Part shown: in pieces, positions 7,124 through 14,254 of the stretch
Layout of the letters: each line of letters begins with the position of its first letter
Numbering within the stretch: the first letter of the stretch is position 1
NCBI GenBank assembly: GCA_905202605.1
Contig: CAJKSU010000033.1
Span: 1 to 18,989, forward strand
From: an uncultured Eubacteriales bacterium
Lineage (GTDB): Bacteria; Bacillota; Clostridia; Oscillospirales; Oscillospiraceae
DNA length: 18,989 bases
Reading direction: 5' to 3'
Made by a program: the position numbers and the translations under genes
The notes under the pieces: generated by a model
Told to the model about the DNA's origin: nothing
What the model saw: the letters and a program-made list of their open reading frames with translations, nothing else
Databases searched by the model: none

Positions 7124-7838
7124 GATCAAGGATCTTCATAAGAGCTTCGGCTCTCTCAACGTATTAAACGGCATCAACGAGCATATTTCCAAGGGGGAAA
7201 AGGTAGTCGTCATCGGCCCCTCCGGCTCCGGTAAATCCACGTTTTTAAGATGCCTCAACATGCTGGAAACGCCCACCTCCGGCGAGATTTTATTCGACGG
7301 TGTTTCCATGACCGATCCCAAGACCAATATCAACGAAATGCGCCGGAAAATGGGCATGGTATTCCAGCACTTCAATCTGTTCAACAACCTGAGCATTCTC
7401 GACAACATGACCCTTGCCCCGGTTCGGCTGAAGCTCAAGACCAAGGCTGAGGCAAAGGAGGACGCCATGGCACTGCTCAAGCGGGTAGGTCTGGAGGATA
7501 AAGCAGATGCCTATCCCTCTCAGCTCTCCGGCGGTCAGAAGCAGCGAATTGCCATTGTCCGCGCCCTTGCCATGCATCCGGAGGTCATGCTGTTCGATGA
7601 GCCCACCTCCGCGCTGGACCCCGAAATGGTCGGCGAGGTACTGGAGGTTATGAAGCAGCTGGCTCAGGATGGTATGACCATGGTGGTGGTCACCCACGAG
7701 ATGGGCTTTGCCCGTGAGGTCGCAAACCGCGTTCTGTTTATGGATGACGGCATTGTGCAGGAGTCCGGCACCCCGGACGAGATCTTCAACCACCCCCAGA
7801 ACCCCAGAACTCAGTCCTTCCTTTCCAAGGTTCTTTAA
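7116..7838 (+). CDS. Polar amino-acid ABC transporter ATP-binding protein
   Basis: This cytoplasmic ATPase powers the uptake system. The 240 residues contain Walker A GPSGSGKST (34-42), the Q-loop MVFQHFNLF (81-89), signature LSGGQKQR (137-144), Walker B VMLFDEP (157-163), D-loop SALDP and the switch His194 in VVTHE. The pattern and length match the GlnQ/HisP/ArtR branch. The start is GTG at 7116, 8 bp before the permease gene ends, with AAAGGAGG at 7098-7105 upstream. No regulatory domain follows the nucleotide-binding domain. A strong bidirectional terminator closes the operon. Confidence 0.95.
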   Translation: MIEIKDLHKSFGSLNVLNGINEHISKGEKVVVIGPSGSGKSTFLRCLNMLETPTSGEILFDGVSMTDPKTNINEMRRKMGMVFQHFNLFNNLSILDNMTLAPVRLKLKTKAEAKEDAMALLKRVGLEDKADAYPSQLSGGQKQRIAIVRALAMHPEVMLFDEPTSALDPEMVGEVLEVMKQLAQDGMTMVVVTHEMGFAREVANRVLFMDDGIVQESGTPDEIFNHPQNPRTQSFLSKVL

Positions 7839-7846
7839 TAAAAACC

Positions 7847-7882
7847 GCCCCTGCGTATTCCAAACTCGGAATACGCAGGGGC
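7847..7882. terminator. Bidirectional terminator between convergent operons
   Basis: A perfect 15-bp stem (7847-7861 with 7868-7882) has a 6-base loop. It lies between the ATPase stop on the + strand (7838) and the ABC exporter stop on the - strand (7896). On the - strand the stem is followed by a clear T-run (complement of the A-run at 7841-7844). On the + strand a shorter T-run follows at 7886-7889. It should end both transcripts. Confidence 0.85.
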
Positions 7883-7895
7883 AAATTTTATGCGG

Positions 7896-9647
7896 TTATG
7901 CGTCCATCTGAACGTCCAAGCCTTCAAACTGCATGTTGAAATACCGGGCATAGATGCCGTCCAGTTCCATGAGCTGGTGGTGGTTGCCCTGCTCCTTCAC
8001 ATGGCCCTCGTCGATGACAATGATCTTTTCCGCAGAGCGGATGGTGGAGAGCCGATGGGCAATGACCACCGTGGTACGCCCAACGCTCAGCCGATCCAGT
8101 GCCTCCTGAATGTGCTTCTCGGATTCATTGTCCAGCGCAGAGGTTGCCTCGTCCAGAATCAGGATCGGGGGATTTTTCAGGAATACCCGTGCAATGGCAA
8201 TCCGCTGTTTCTGTCCGCCGGAGAGCCGGGTTCCCCGCTCCCCTACGTAGGTGTCATAACCATCCTCCAGACTCATAATAAAGTCATGGATGTTGGCATT
8301 CTGCGCCGCCGCTTCAATTTCCGCCTGTGATGCGTTCTTTTTCCCGTAGGCGATATTTTCCCGGATAGAGCCTGCAAAGATATACACATCCTGCTGGACA
8401 ATGCCGATGGCCTCCCGCAGGCTTTTCAGCTTGAGATCCCGAACATCGTGTCCGTCCACCCGGACGCTTCCGCCGGTCACATCATAAAACCTTGGCAGCA
8501 GTGAGCAAATGGTGGTCTTTCCGCCGCCGGACGGCCCCACCAGTGCGCAGGTCTTTCCGGCGGGAATCGTAATGTCCAGATGATCCAGCACCGCTTCCTT
8601 CTCGTCATAGGAGAAGGATACGTCCTGATACTGGATTTCTCCCTTTACCTGCTCCAGCACTGCTGCGTCGGGCTTTTCCTGAATCTCCGGCTCCGTCTCC
8701 ATGATCTGTGCAAAACGCTTAAAGCCGGCATAGCCCTTCTGGAGCAGCTCAGTAAAGTCCATCAGCTGCCCGATGGGGGTGATAAAGATTCCAATGTACA
8801 GGGCATAGATTGCAAGGTCGCTGTAGCTCAGACTGCCCCTCGCAATGAAAAAGCCGCCGGACACCAGTGTTACCACATACAGCATGCCCTGCAGGAAGTT
8901 GCTGCCGCCGTGGAAAATTCCCATCGCCATGTAGCTTTTTTCCTTAGACTGCCGATAGCGCCCGTTGGATGCATGGAAGCTATCCATTTCGCCCTGCTCC
9001 ACTGCAAAGGTTTTCACCACCCGGATGCCTGCCAGAGAGTTCTGCACTCCAGCGTTAACATCCGCAATGCGTTCCCGGTTCTCGGTAAAAATCTTCTGCA
9101 TTCTCACCTGCCGGATCACCGTAAACACCACCAGCACCAGCGTCACCGCCAGCAGCAGCAGCGTCATGGGAACATTCACCCATAAAAGCAAAATCAGACT
9201 GCCCAGAATTTTAATGGAGCACATCAACAGGTTTTCCGGGCCGTGATGCGCCAGCTCTGAAATATCAAACAGATCGCTGACCAGGCGTGACATCATTTCG
9301 CCGGTGTTATTCCGGTCATAGTAGGAGTAGGACAGGGACATATACTTGTCAAACAGATCCTGCCGCATATCCGTCTCCATCCGGGTACCCATAATATGGC
9401 CAAAGGACGTAACATAAAACTGGCACAGCGCCCGGAGCAGATACCAGATCAGCAGCGCCGGGAACAGCCAGCGCAGCGCCGCCATAATGGATTCCGCACT
9501 CCCGGAAAACAGCCCCTCCGGCAGCCACCGGAGAATCTGCGGAAAGCTCAGGTCGATCACGCACAGCAGCACTGCGCATACGCAGTCCAGATAAAACAGC
9601 CCCCGATATGGCTTGTAATAGGATACAAACCTCTTTAAAATCGACAT
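7896..9647 (-). CDS. ABC exporter half-transporter (membrane and ATPase domains fused)
   Basis: This 583-residue protein of the MsbA/LmrA/BmrA type exports an unknown drug, lipid or peptide as a dimer. The N-terminal part holds about six membrane spans (roughly residues 17-35, 60-80, 140-165, 165-180, 250-270 and 275-295). The ATPase half has Walker A GPSGGGKTT (371-379), the Q-loop near 418, signature LSGGQKQR (475-482), Walker B ILILDEATSALD (495-506) and switch His531. The ATG at 9645-9647 follows an AAGGAAG site. It begins 44 bp after the PHP gene on the same strand with no hairpin between, so it may be the last gene of the hydrogenase-like operon. It is unrelated to the uptake ATPase at 7116-7838. 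Substrate and any functional link to its upstream genes are unknown. Confidence 0.93.
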   Translation of the reverse strand: MSILKRFVSYYKPYRGLFYLDCVCAVLLCVIDLSFPQILRWLPEGLFSGSAESIMAALRWLFPALLIWYLLRALCQFYVTSFGHIMGTRMETDMRQDLFDKYMSLSYSYYDRNNTGEMMSRLVSDLFDISELAHHGPENLLMCSIKILGSLILLLWVNVPMTLLLLAVTLVLVVFTVIRQVRMQKIFTENRERIADVNAGVQNSLAGIRVVKTFAVEQGEMDSFHASNGRYRQSKEKSYMAMGIFHGGSNFLQGMLYVVTLVSGGFFIARGSLSYSDLAIYALYIGIFITPIGQLMDFTELLQKGYAGFKRFAQIMETEPEIQEKPDAAVLEQVKGEIQYQDVSFSYDEKEAVLDHLDITIPAGKTCALVGPSGGGKTTICSLLPRFYDVTGGSVRVDGHDVRDLKLKSLREAIGIVQQDVYIFAGSIRENIAYGKKNASQAEIEAAAQNANIHDFIMSLEDGYDTYVGERGTRLSGGQKQRIAIARVFLKNPPILILDEATSALDNESEKHIQEALDRLSVGRTTVVIAHRLSTIRSAEKIIVIDEGHVKEQGNHHQLMELDGIYARYFNMQFEGLDVQMDA

Positions 9648-9691
9648 AGTTCTTCCTTTCTTCCTTTCTTCTTTTCATCCTTATCGCATCG

Positions 9692-10420
9692 CTACACGCT
9701 CAGCTTTTTCTCCCCCAGTGCCTTTACCCCATCGATCACGCCCCGCGCCGTCAGCTCCGGAATCTCCAGCATGCGGCTGGCATCGGGGATCGCAGTGAGA
9801 TCATGGGCATCGGAATTGGACAAAAAGCCCCCGGTAAACTGGTACTGCGCCATCAGCGCCTGCCGGTCACAGCCGGGGGTCGTCTCATATACGGTAAAGC
9901 CCATGTCCGGATCCACCAGTCCCATGACCCCGATCAGGGAATAGCTGGCCCGGTCAATATGCGCGGGGACCGCAAAGCCGCCGAACTGCTCCAGCAGTTC
10001 CTTCGTCTCATAGATGCCGATGGTAGAGCCGAAGGACAAAAGCTGCGGTTCCTCCTCCAGAATTTCATCCTTCTCATTCATCACATACTGATGGCCAAAG
10101 GCCTTGGGACGATTTTTCCGCTGGGGCAGACGGGGATAGACATACTGCCGGAAGTTCTCCGCCGCCTCCACCGTTGGAAGCAGGCACAGCACATGGATAT
10201 CCTCCTTGGTGGTCAGCTCCATAGCCGGCACCACCAGCACCCCCGCTTCCTTCCCCACCGCCACCGCCGCCGGGACATTCCGTGTGGTGTTGTGGTCGGA
10301 CAGGGCAATCACCTGCAGCCCCGCCAGCGCCGCCATATGCACCAGATTATTGGGCGTCATATCGTCCGCCCCGCAAGGAGACAGGCATGAGTGCATATGG
10401 AGATCGTAGTAAACCTTCAT
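9692..10420 (-). CDS. PHP-domain metal-dependent phosphoesterase
   Basis: PHP proteins are metal-dependent phosphoesterases. This 242-residue stand-alone form shows the metal-site motifs DLHMHS (His8, His10), SDHN (Asp42, His43), Glu68 in AMELT, His76, His154 in PAHID, and SDAHD (Asp204, His206). All expected metal ligands appear present, so it should be active. The start is set at ATG 10420, which overlaps the TGA of the upstream DRTGG gene as ATGA, giving tight translational coupling. An in-frame start 27 bases upstream would add nine residues lying inside the upstream gene and is less likely. It is the fifth gene of the hydrogenase-like unit. PHP genes are found beside hydrogenase-like and DRTGG genes in other clostridia. 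A role in removing phosphate from a partner or a nucleotide is inference. Confidence 0.88.
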   Translation of the reverse strand: MKVYYDLHMHSCLSPCGADDMTPNNLVHMAALAGLQVIALSDHNTTRNVPAAVAVGKEAGVLVVPAMELTTKEDIHVLCLLPTVEAAENFRQYVYPRLPQRKNRPKAFGHQYVMNEKDEILEEEPQLLSFGSTIGIYETKELLEQFGGFAVPAHIDRASYSLIGVMGLVDPDMGFTVYETTPGCDRQALMAQYQFTGGFLSNSDAHDLTAIPDASRMLEIPELTARGVIDGVKALGEKKLSV

Positions 10421-10746
10421 CCCAGCAGTGCTTTCAGGCGCCAGCACAGCTGATACTCGTCCATATCGCTGCCCAGCAGCGTTACCCCTTGCTTCTCGGC
10501 GCGGTCAAGCAGTTCCGCATCCGGCTGGACATTTTCAGACAGGATCACGCAGGCCGTATCGCAGAGCACCGCCACCGCCGCCACGTTCTGATTGGACATG
10601 ATCGTGATCCACGCAGCGTCCGCCGGGCATTTGCCCATGACCCAGCTGAGCAGATCGCCGCAGTATACGCCGTCGATCTCCCGCTCCTCTTCTTCCATAT
10701 AAAATGTTTTCAGCTGCAAGGCATCCGCCAACTCTTTTACTGTCAT
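10417..10746 (-). CDS. DRTGG-domain protein (second copy)
   Basis: This small cytoplasmic protein of 109 residues consists almost entirely of one DRTGG-type domain. The core reads DGVYCGDLLSWVMG, then AWITIMSNQNVAAVAVLCDTACVI, then a C-terminal alpha/beta segment. The domain also occurs in phosphotransacetylase-like proteins and in CBS-type pyrophosphatases, where the module binds adenine nucleotides, so ligand or nucleotide sensing is plausible. It is a distant paralogue of the protein at 12504-12845. It begins 16 bp after the hydrogenase-like gene, with an AAAGGGG site, and its stop overlaps the PHP start as ATGA. Exact function is unknown. Confidence 0.82.
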   Translation of the reverse strand: MTVKELADALQLKTFYMEEEEREIDGVYCGDLLSWVMGKCPADAAWITIMSNQNVAAVAVLCDTACVILSENVQPDAELLDRAEKQGVTLLGSDMDEYQLCWRLKALLG

Positions 10747-10762
10747 CGTTCTGCCCCTTTCT

Positions 10763-12061
10763 TTAGTTCAGCGGCCGCCGGAAGGGTGGCGGAACCAGCT
10801 CGTCCGACTCGTCCTCATAGGACTTCCCCTCCCGCATGGCCTTGATGATATTAAAAATACAGTCACCCTCATCCGCAAAGCCCTCCGCCACATCTCTGGA
10901 AAAGGCGCGGCAGGTGGGTGCGCCGCAGTTGCCGCAGTCGAACCGTGGCAGGGTTTTCAGCAGCCGCTCCGCCGCCGCCTCGATTTGCAGCGCCTGGGAA
11001 ATGGTGTCGGCGATCTCCGTATCAATTTCCTCCAGCTCATAATCCCAGTTCAGCCGTCTTTCCAGCCAGTCTGGCATTTCCAGCCGCTGATCCGGGATTG
11101 GATCGGTGATGCAGCGCATCCGGAGCTTTGCGGTATATGGGTTTTCCACCATCATGCAGCCCCCGAAGCAGCTCTGGGTGCAGACTGCCAGCTCCACAAA
11201 CTCCGCTTCGCTGACCTTTTCATCCTCCAGCTCTCCCAGAATATCCACAACGCTTTTGGAGCCGTCCACTGCCAGTGCGTCCCGGTTGGCAAACAGGCCG
11301 CTCTGACCGCCGGTTCTGCCCCAGCTGAGCCCCAGCTTGCCGCAGCGCAGGAAATCCCGCGGCTGCTCGACAGTTTTCATAGGTGTCAGCAGTTTTAAAT
11401 AGACCTCGCTCACCGGCAGCACATAGTCCACCACCGGCTTTTCCAGCCCCAACGGATGATAGGCGCGGGTATTCTTCGCCGGGCAGGGGGAGATCAGGCA
11501 GATTCCGATCTGATCCGGTGAAAGCCCGGTCTTTTCCGCCGCTTCCTTCCGGGCCAGGATCGCCGTTACCTCAAAGCTGCACAGCTTTTCCACCACATTG
11601 GGGATCAGCTCCTGAAATTCCATGGCGATGAGCCGCACCGTTGCCGGGCATTCGGAATTGATTCTTGGCAGCTCCTCCGAAAGGAACTCGTCCTGATGCT
11701 TCTGGTAATAATCTGAGAGCAGCTCCGCCCCGATGGCGCTGGGGTATACGTCCTGAAAGCCCAGCATGATCAGCCCCTCATGCACCAGATTGATGTCATA
11801 GAGGTTTTTAAACTGCCCGTACAGCGCCGTATCCGGGATGGCGATGTTATAGGCATAGTCCTTCAGCTTATCGAAGCTGTCGGACTTCACCGAATAGGCA
11901 TGATGAGGGCAGACACTGACGCAGCGCCCGCAGTCAATGCACCGCTGGTCAAAAATCACCGCCTTGCTCCGCACCACACGGATTGCCTCGGTGGGGCAGA
12001 CCTTAACGCAGGCGGTACACCCGGCGCATTTCTCGATATTCAGCTCTACGGAATGACTCAC
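10763..12061 (-). CDS. [FeFe]-hydrogenase-like iron-sulfur protein, putative H2/redox sensor
   Basis: The 432 residues hold two N-terminal [4Fe-4S] motifs (Cys12/15/18/22 and Cys41/44/47/51) and a hydrogenase large-subunit-like domain from about 75 to 345. A C-terminal Cx2Cx4Cx16C motif occupies 376-401. Positions matching the four H-cluster cysteines are kept: Cys138 in SECPA, Cys193 in SPCPAK, and Cys298 and Cys302 in CFGGC. The residue before Cys138, Cys in catalytic enzymes and used for proton relay, is Glu137. The usual PGW and MPCxxKxxE contexts are altered. This resembles the putatively sensory hydrogenase groups, although no PAS domain is present. The start is GTG 12061, overlapping the ATPase TGA as GTGA. 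No NuoE/NuoF-like subunits or maturases are nearby. Loss of catalysis and a sensory role are inferred. Confidence 0.85.
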   Translation of the reverse strand: MSHSVELNIEKCAGCTACVKVCPTEAIRVVRSKAVIFDQRCIDCGRCVSVCPHHAYSVKSDSFDKLKDYAYNIAIPDTALYGQFKNLYDINLVHEGLIMLGFQDVYPSAIGAELLSDYYQKHQDEFLSEELPRINSECPATVRLIAMEFQELIPNVVEKLCSFEVTAILARKEAAEKTGLSPDQIGICLISPCPAKNTRAYHPLGLEKPVVDYVLPVSEVYLKLLTPMKTVEQPRDFLRCGKLGLSWGRTGGQSGLFANRDALAVDGSKSVVDILGELEDEKVSEAEFVELAVCTQSCFGGCMMVENPYTAKLRMRCITDPIPDQRLEMPDWLERRLNWDYELEEIDTEIADTISQALQIEAAAERLLKTLPRFDCGNCGAPTCRAFSRDVAEGFADEGDCIFNIIKAMREGKSYEDESDELVPPPFRRPLN

Positions 12062-12492
12062 TGGCCTTCACCGCCGATATAGATCACCATGGTAACCGTG
12101 GTACCCACGCCCAGAGTGGTCTGAATGTCCATTTTGTCCGCGTTGCGCTTCATGTTGGGCAGTCCCATGCCCGCACCAAAGCCCTTGGCCCGAATCGTCG
12201 GAGACGCCGTAGACCAGCCCTCCTCCATGGCCTTGTCAATATCGGGAATGCCGGGGCCGCGGTCCTTCAGGGTGATGACGATTTTCTCTTCATCCACCTC
12301 CAGCTCCGCTTCACCGCCGTCGGCGTGGATGACCATATTGATCTCGCCCTCATACATGCACACCACTGCCCGGCGCACCACCTGCGGCGGCAGCCGAAGC
12401 TTTTTGAGTACCCGCTTTACCGCCGTGGAGGCGTCGCCTGCGGCGTTGAAATTTTCCCCATCTATCTCATAGGTCAGTTTTACAGTTTCCAT
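12058..12492 (-). CDS. RsbW-like HATPase / serine kinase-fold protein
   Basis: This 144-residue GHKL ATPase is of the anti-sigma-factor/serine-kinase type. Visible ATP-site boxes are the N-box YEGEINMVIHA (near residues 48-58), the G1 box DRGPGI (near 77-82) and the G2 region KGFGAGMGLPNMKRNAD. Relatives such as RsbW and SpoIIAB bind a sigma factor and phosphorylate an anti-sigma antagonist, but no STAS protein or sigma factor is encoded here. An AAGGAGG site sits upstream of ATG 12492, overlapping the end of the previous DRTGG gene. The stop overlaps the hydrogenase-like GTG start by 4 bp, indicating coupled translation and probably stoichiometric expression. Comparable ATPases accompany hydrogenase genes in other clostridia. 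Passing a signal from the iron-sulfur protein is inference. Confidence 0.87.
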   Translation of the reverse strand: METVKLTYEIDGENFNAAGDASTAVKRVLKKLRLPPQVVRRAVVCMYEGEINMVIHADGGEAELEVDEEKIVITLKDRGPGIPDIDKAMEEGWSTASPTIRAKGFGAGMGLPNMKRNADKMDIQTTLGVGTTVTMVIYIGGEGQ

Positions 12493-12503
12493 ATTGATCC
12501 TCC

Positions 12504-12845
12504 TTAGCGGCAGCCCAGCCCTGCCTCATACAGCCGCCCGCAGGCGCTGAACATCCGACAGGTCGTCACCAGCACTACCATATCTCTCTGCCGAGCCATT
12601 TCCACCACTTCATCCGGCGGACATTTCCCCCGAACAAAAACAATCACCCCGATGTCCATCATGTCGGCAGTTCGAATGACCTGACTGTTTATCAGCCCTG
12701 TAAGCAAGCACTGGATTTCATCAGGACATGCCAGTACGTCGCTCATCATGTCACTGGAAAAAACGGTATCCACGTCCTCCTCCAGCCGATCCTCTCCGCA
12801 GAGCAGCCGTGCCTGCAGCAATTCCTGCAGGTATGAAATTCGCAT
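12504..12845 (-). CDS. DRTGG-domain protein (first copy)
   Basis: This is the first gene of the six-gene - strand unit. From ATG 12845 it encodes 113 residues, one DRTGG-type domain: LDTVFSSDMMSDVL-like core, then TADMMDIGVIVFVRGKCPPDEVVEMARQ-type segments, and a short C-terminal helix. An AGGGGGG ribosome binding site at 12854-12860 decides this start. The longer reading from 12968 would begin at the promoter -10 and cannot be translated from the predicted transcript. The fold matches the second DRTGG protein at 10417-10746, but sequence similarity is low. Eleven base pairs separate it from the ATPase gene. The likely role is ligand or nucleotide sensing or adapter function; the ligand is unknown. 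Confidence 0.78.
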   Translation of the reverse strand: MRISYLQELLQARLLCGEDRLEEDVDTVFSSDMMSDVLACPDEIQCLLTGLINSQVIRTADMMDIGVIVFVRGKCPPDEVVEMARQRDMVVLVTTCRMFSACGRLYEAGLGCR

Positions 12846-12966
12846 ATTGATATCCCCCCTGAGAGCCGCTGTGCCGCAGCCCCTTGCAGAGCCGCCGCAT
12901 TGTTCCCGCCGAAGGATGCAGCCTTGCCCTTGAATCTCCTTGAAAATCTGTTCCGTTTCGGTTTTC

Positions 12967-12996
12967 ATTATATCACTAAATTATCCCCGGTTTCAA
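12967..12996 (-). promoter_or_regulatory. Promoter of the hydrogenase-like six-gene unit
   Basis: Read on the - strand, TTGAAA (12996-12991) and a perfect TATAAT (12972-12967) are 18 bp apart. The transcription start would be near 12960, leaving a leader of about 115 nt before ATG 12845. It is back-to-back with the serC promoter; the two -35 elements are 35 bp apart. A short TGGG-N6-CCCA inverted repeat lies between them (13006-13019). No Rex-type TTGTGA palindrome is visible. Confidence 0.6.
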
Positions 12997-13031
12997 CCTC
13001 ATCTTTGGGTATTTCCCCAGCGCACATTACA

Positions 13032-13060
13032 TTGACAAAGTATTATCTCTTTACTATAAT
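13032..13060 (+). promoter_or_regulatory. Perfect consensus sigma-A promoter of serC-serA
   Basis: TTGACA at 13032-13037 and TATAAT at 13055-13060 are separated by exactly 17 bp, an ideal vegetative promoter. The transcript would start near 13067, giving a leader of about 76 nt before serC at 13143. Confidence 0.9.
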
Positions 13061-13068
13061 AAAGGATA

Positions 13069-13111
13069 GCACGTTGCCCTGCCCCGCCCCCGGTGGCTGG
13101 CAGCCCCGTGC
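13069..13111 (+). other. GC-rich hairpin in the serC leader RNA
   Basis: GCACG (13069-13073) pairs with CGTGC (13107-13111). CTGCC (13079-13083) pairs with GGCAG (13099-13103), and between them CCGCC pairs with GGTGG around a CCC loop with one G-U pair. It begins at or just after the predicted transcript start and has no T-run. It could stabilise the 5' end or serve as a regulatory structure. Confidence 0.4.
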
Positions 13112-13142
13112 AAATCATACATTATTAGGAGTGACAAAATCT

Positions 13143-14234
13143 ATGGCAGCTTACGATCGTATCTATAACTTCTCTGCCGGCCCCAGCATGCTTCCCCTTC
13201 CCGCATTGGAGCGCGCTTCACGGGAAATGATGAACTATGGCGGCAGCGGCATGTCAGTCATGGAAATGAGTCACCGTTCTAAGGCTTTTCAGAAGATCTT
13301 CGACGATACCCAGTCAAAGTTCCGCCGTCTGATGAACGTACCCGAAGGCTATAAGGTACTGTTCCTTCAGGGCGGCGCATCCTCCCAGTTCTCCATGGTT
13401 CCCCTGAACCTCATTGGGAAGACCGGCAAGGCGGATTACGCTGTTACCGGCAACTTTGCAAATATCGCCTATAAGGAGGCCACAAAGTACGGCGACATCC
13501 ATGTTGCCGCCTCCTCTGAGGATCAGGACTTTACCTATATCCCCACTCAGGATCAGCTGCATCTGACCCCCGACGCATCCTACTTCTACTATTGTGCCAA
13601 CAACACCATCTACGGCACCGAATGGCAGTATGTCCCCGATACCGGTGACGTGCCGCTGGTGTGCGACATGTCCTCCGACATTCTCTCCCGTCAGGTGGAC
13701 GTCAGCAAGTACGGCATCATCTTCGCCGGCGCTCAGAAGAATATGGCGCCCGCCGGTCTGACCGTTGCCATTGTCAAGGAGGAGCTGGCAGGCCACGAGC
13801 TGCCCTACACCCCCCTGATGATGAACTACAAGACCATGATCGACAAGGATTCTATGTACAACACCCCTCCCTGCTGGTGCATCTATATGCTGGGTCTGGT
13901 GCTGGATTGGCTGGACGAGCAGGGCGGCATCCCCGGTATGGAGAAGATCAAGCACGGCAAGGCGCAGATGCTCTATGACGTCATCGACAGCTCCAAGCTG
14001 TTCACCGCCGCCGCAAAGCCCGGCTCCCGCTCCGATATGAACGTCACATTCCGCACCGGCAATGCCGATCTGGACGCCAAGTTCGTAGCCGAGTCCATTG
14101 AGGCTGGCTTCTCCAACCTGAAGGGTCACCGGAAGGTCGGCGGCATGCGTGCCTCCATCTACAACGCCATGCCGGTAGAGGGCGTGGAAAAGCTCTGCGA
14201 TTTCATCAAGAAGTTCGATAAAGCGAACGGTTAA
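13143..14234 (+). CDS. serC: Phosphoserine aminotransferase
   Basis: SerC is a PLP enzyme that makes 3-phosphoserine from 3-phosphohydroxypyruvate and glutamate, step two of serine synthesis; it may also serve pyridoxine synthesis. The 363-residue protein begins YNFSAGPSMLP, the hallmark N-terminus. It shows FLQGGASSQF (cofactor phosphate region, 74-83), CDMSSDILSR (174-183) and the PLP lysine Lys199 in FAGAQKNMAPAG. Length is normal. The start is ATG 13143 with TAGGAGTG upstream; an open frame extends back to 12900 but passes through the promoter and cannot be coding there. serA follows after 20 bp. No serB is in the window. Confidence 0.97.
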   Translation: MAAYDRIYNFSAGPSMLPLPALERASREMMNYGGSGMSVMEMSHRSKAFQKIFDDTQSKFRRLMNVPEGYKVLFLQGGASSQFSMVPLNLIGKTGKADYAVTGNFANIAYKEATKYGDIHVAASSEDQDFTYIPTQDQLHLTPDASYFYYCANNTIYGTEWQYVPDTGDVPLVCDMSSDILSRQVDVSKYGIIFAGAQKNMAPAGLTVAIVKEELAGHELPYTPLMMNYKTMIDKDSMYNTPPCWCIYMLGLVLDWLDEQGGIPGMEKIKHGKAQMLYDVIDSSKLFTAAAKPGSRSDMNVTFRTGNADLDAKFVAESIEAGFSNLKGHRKVGGMRASIYNAMPVEGVEKLCDFIKKFDKANG

Positions 14235-14254
14235 TAAGGGGATATTGAAATATT

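Noticed and set aside
12846..12960. Riboswitch in the leader of the hydrogenase-like unit.
   Set aside because: Repeated GAGCCGC words are seen, but no recognisable riboswitch core or terminator fold.
12846..12968. N-terminal extension of the first DRTGG gene to ATG 12968.
   Set aside because: It would start at the predicted -10, the added residues do not resemble the family, and the strong AGGGGGG site fits ATG 12845.
12973..13031. Rex (NADH-sensing) operator between the divergent promoters.
   Set aside because: No TTGTGA-N6-TCACAA-like palindrome is present; only a short TGGG/CCCA repeat is seen.
12900..13142. Open frame extending serC upstream by 81 codons.
   Set aside because: It runs through the divergent promoter region, while SerC starts typically with YNFSAGPS, reached a few residues after ATG 13143.
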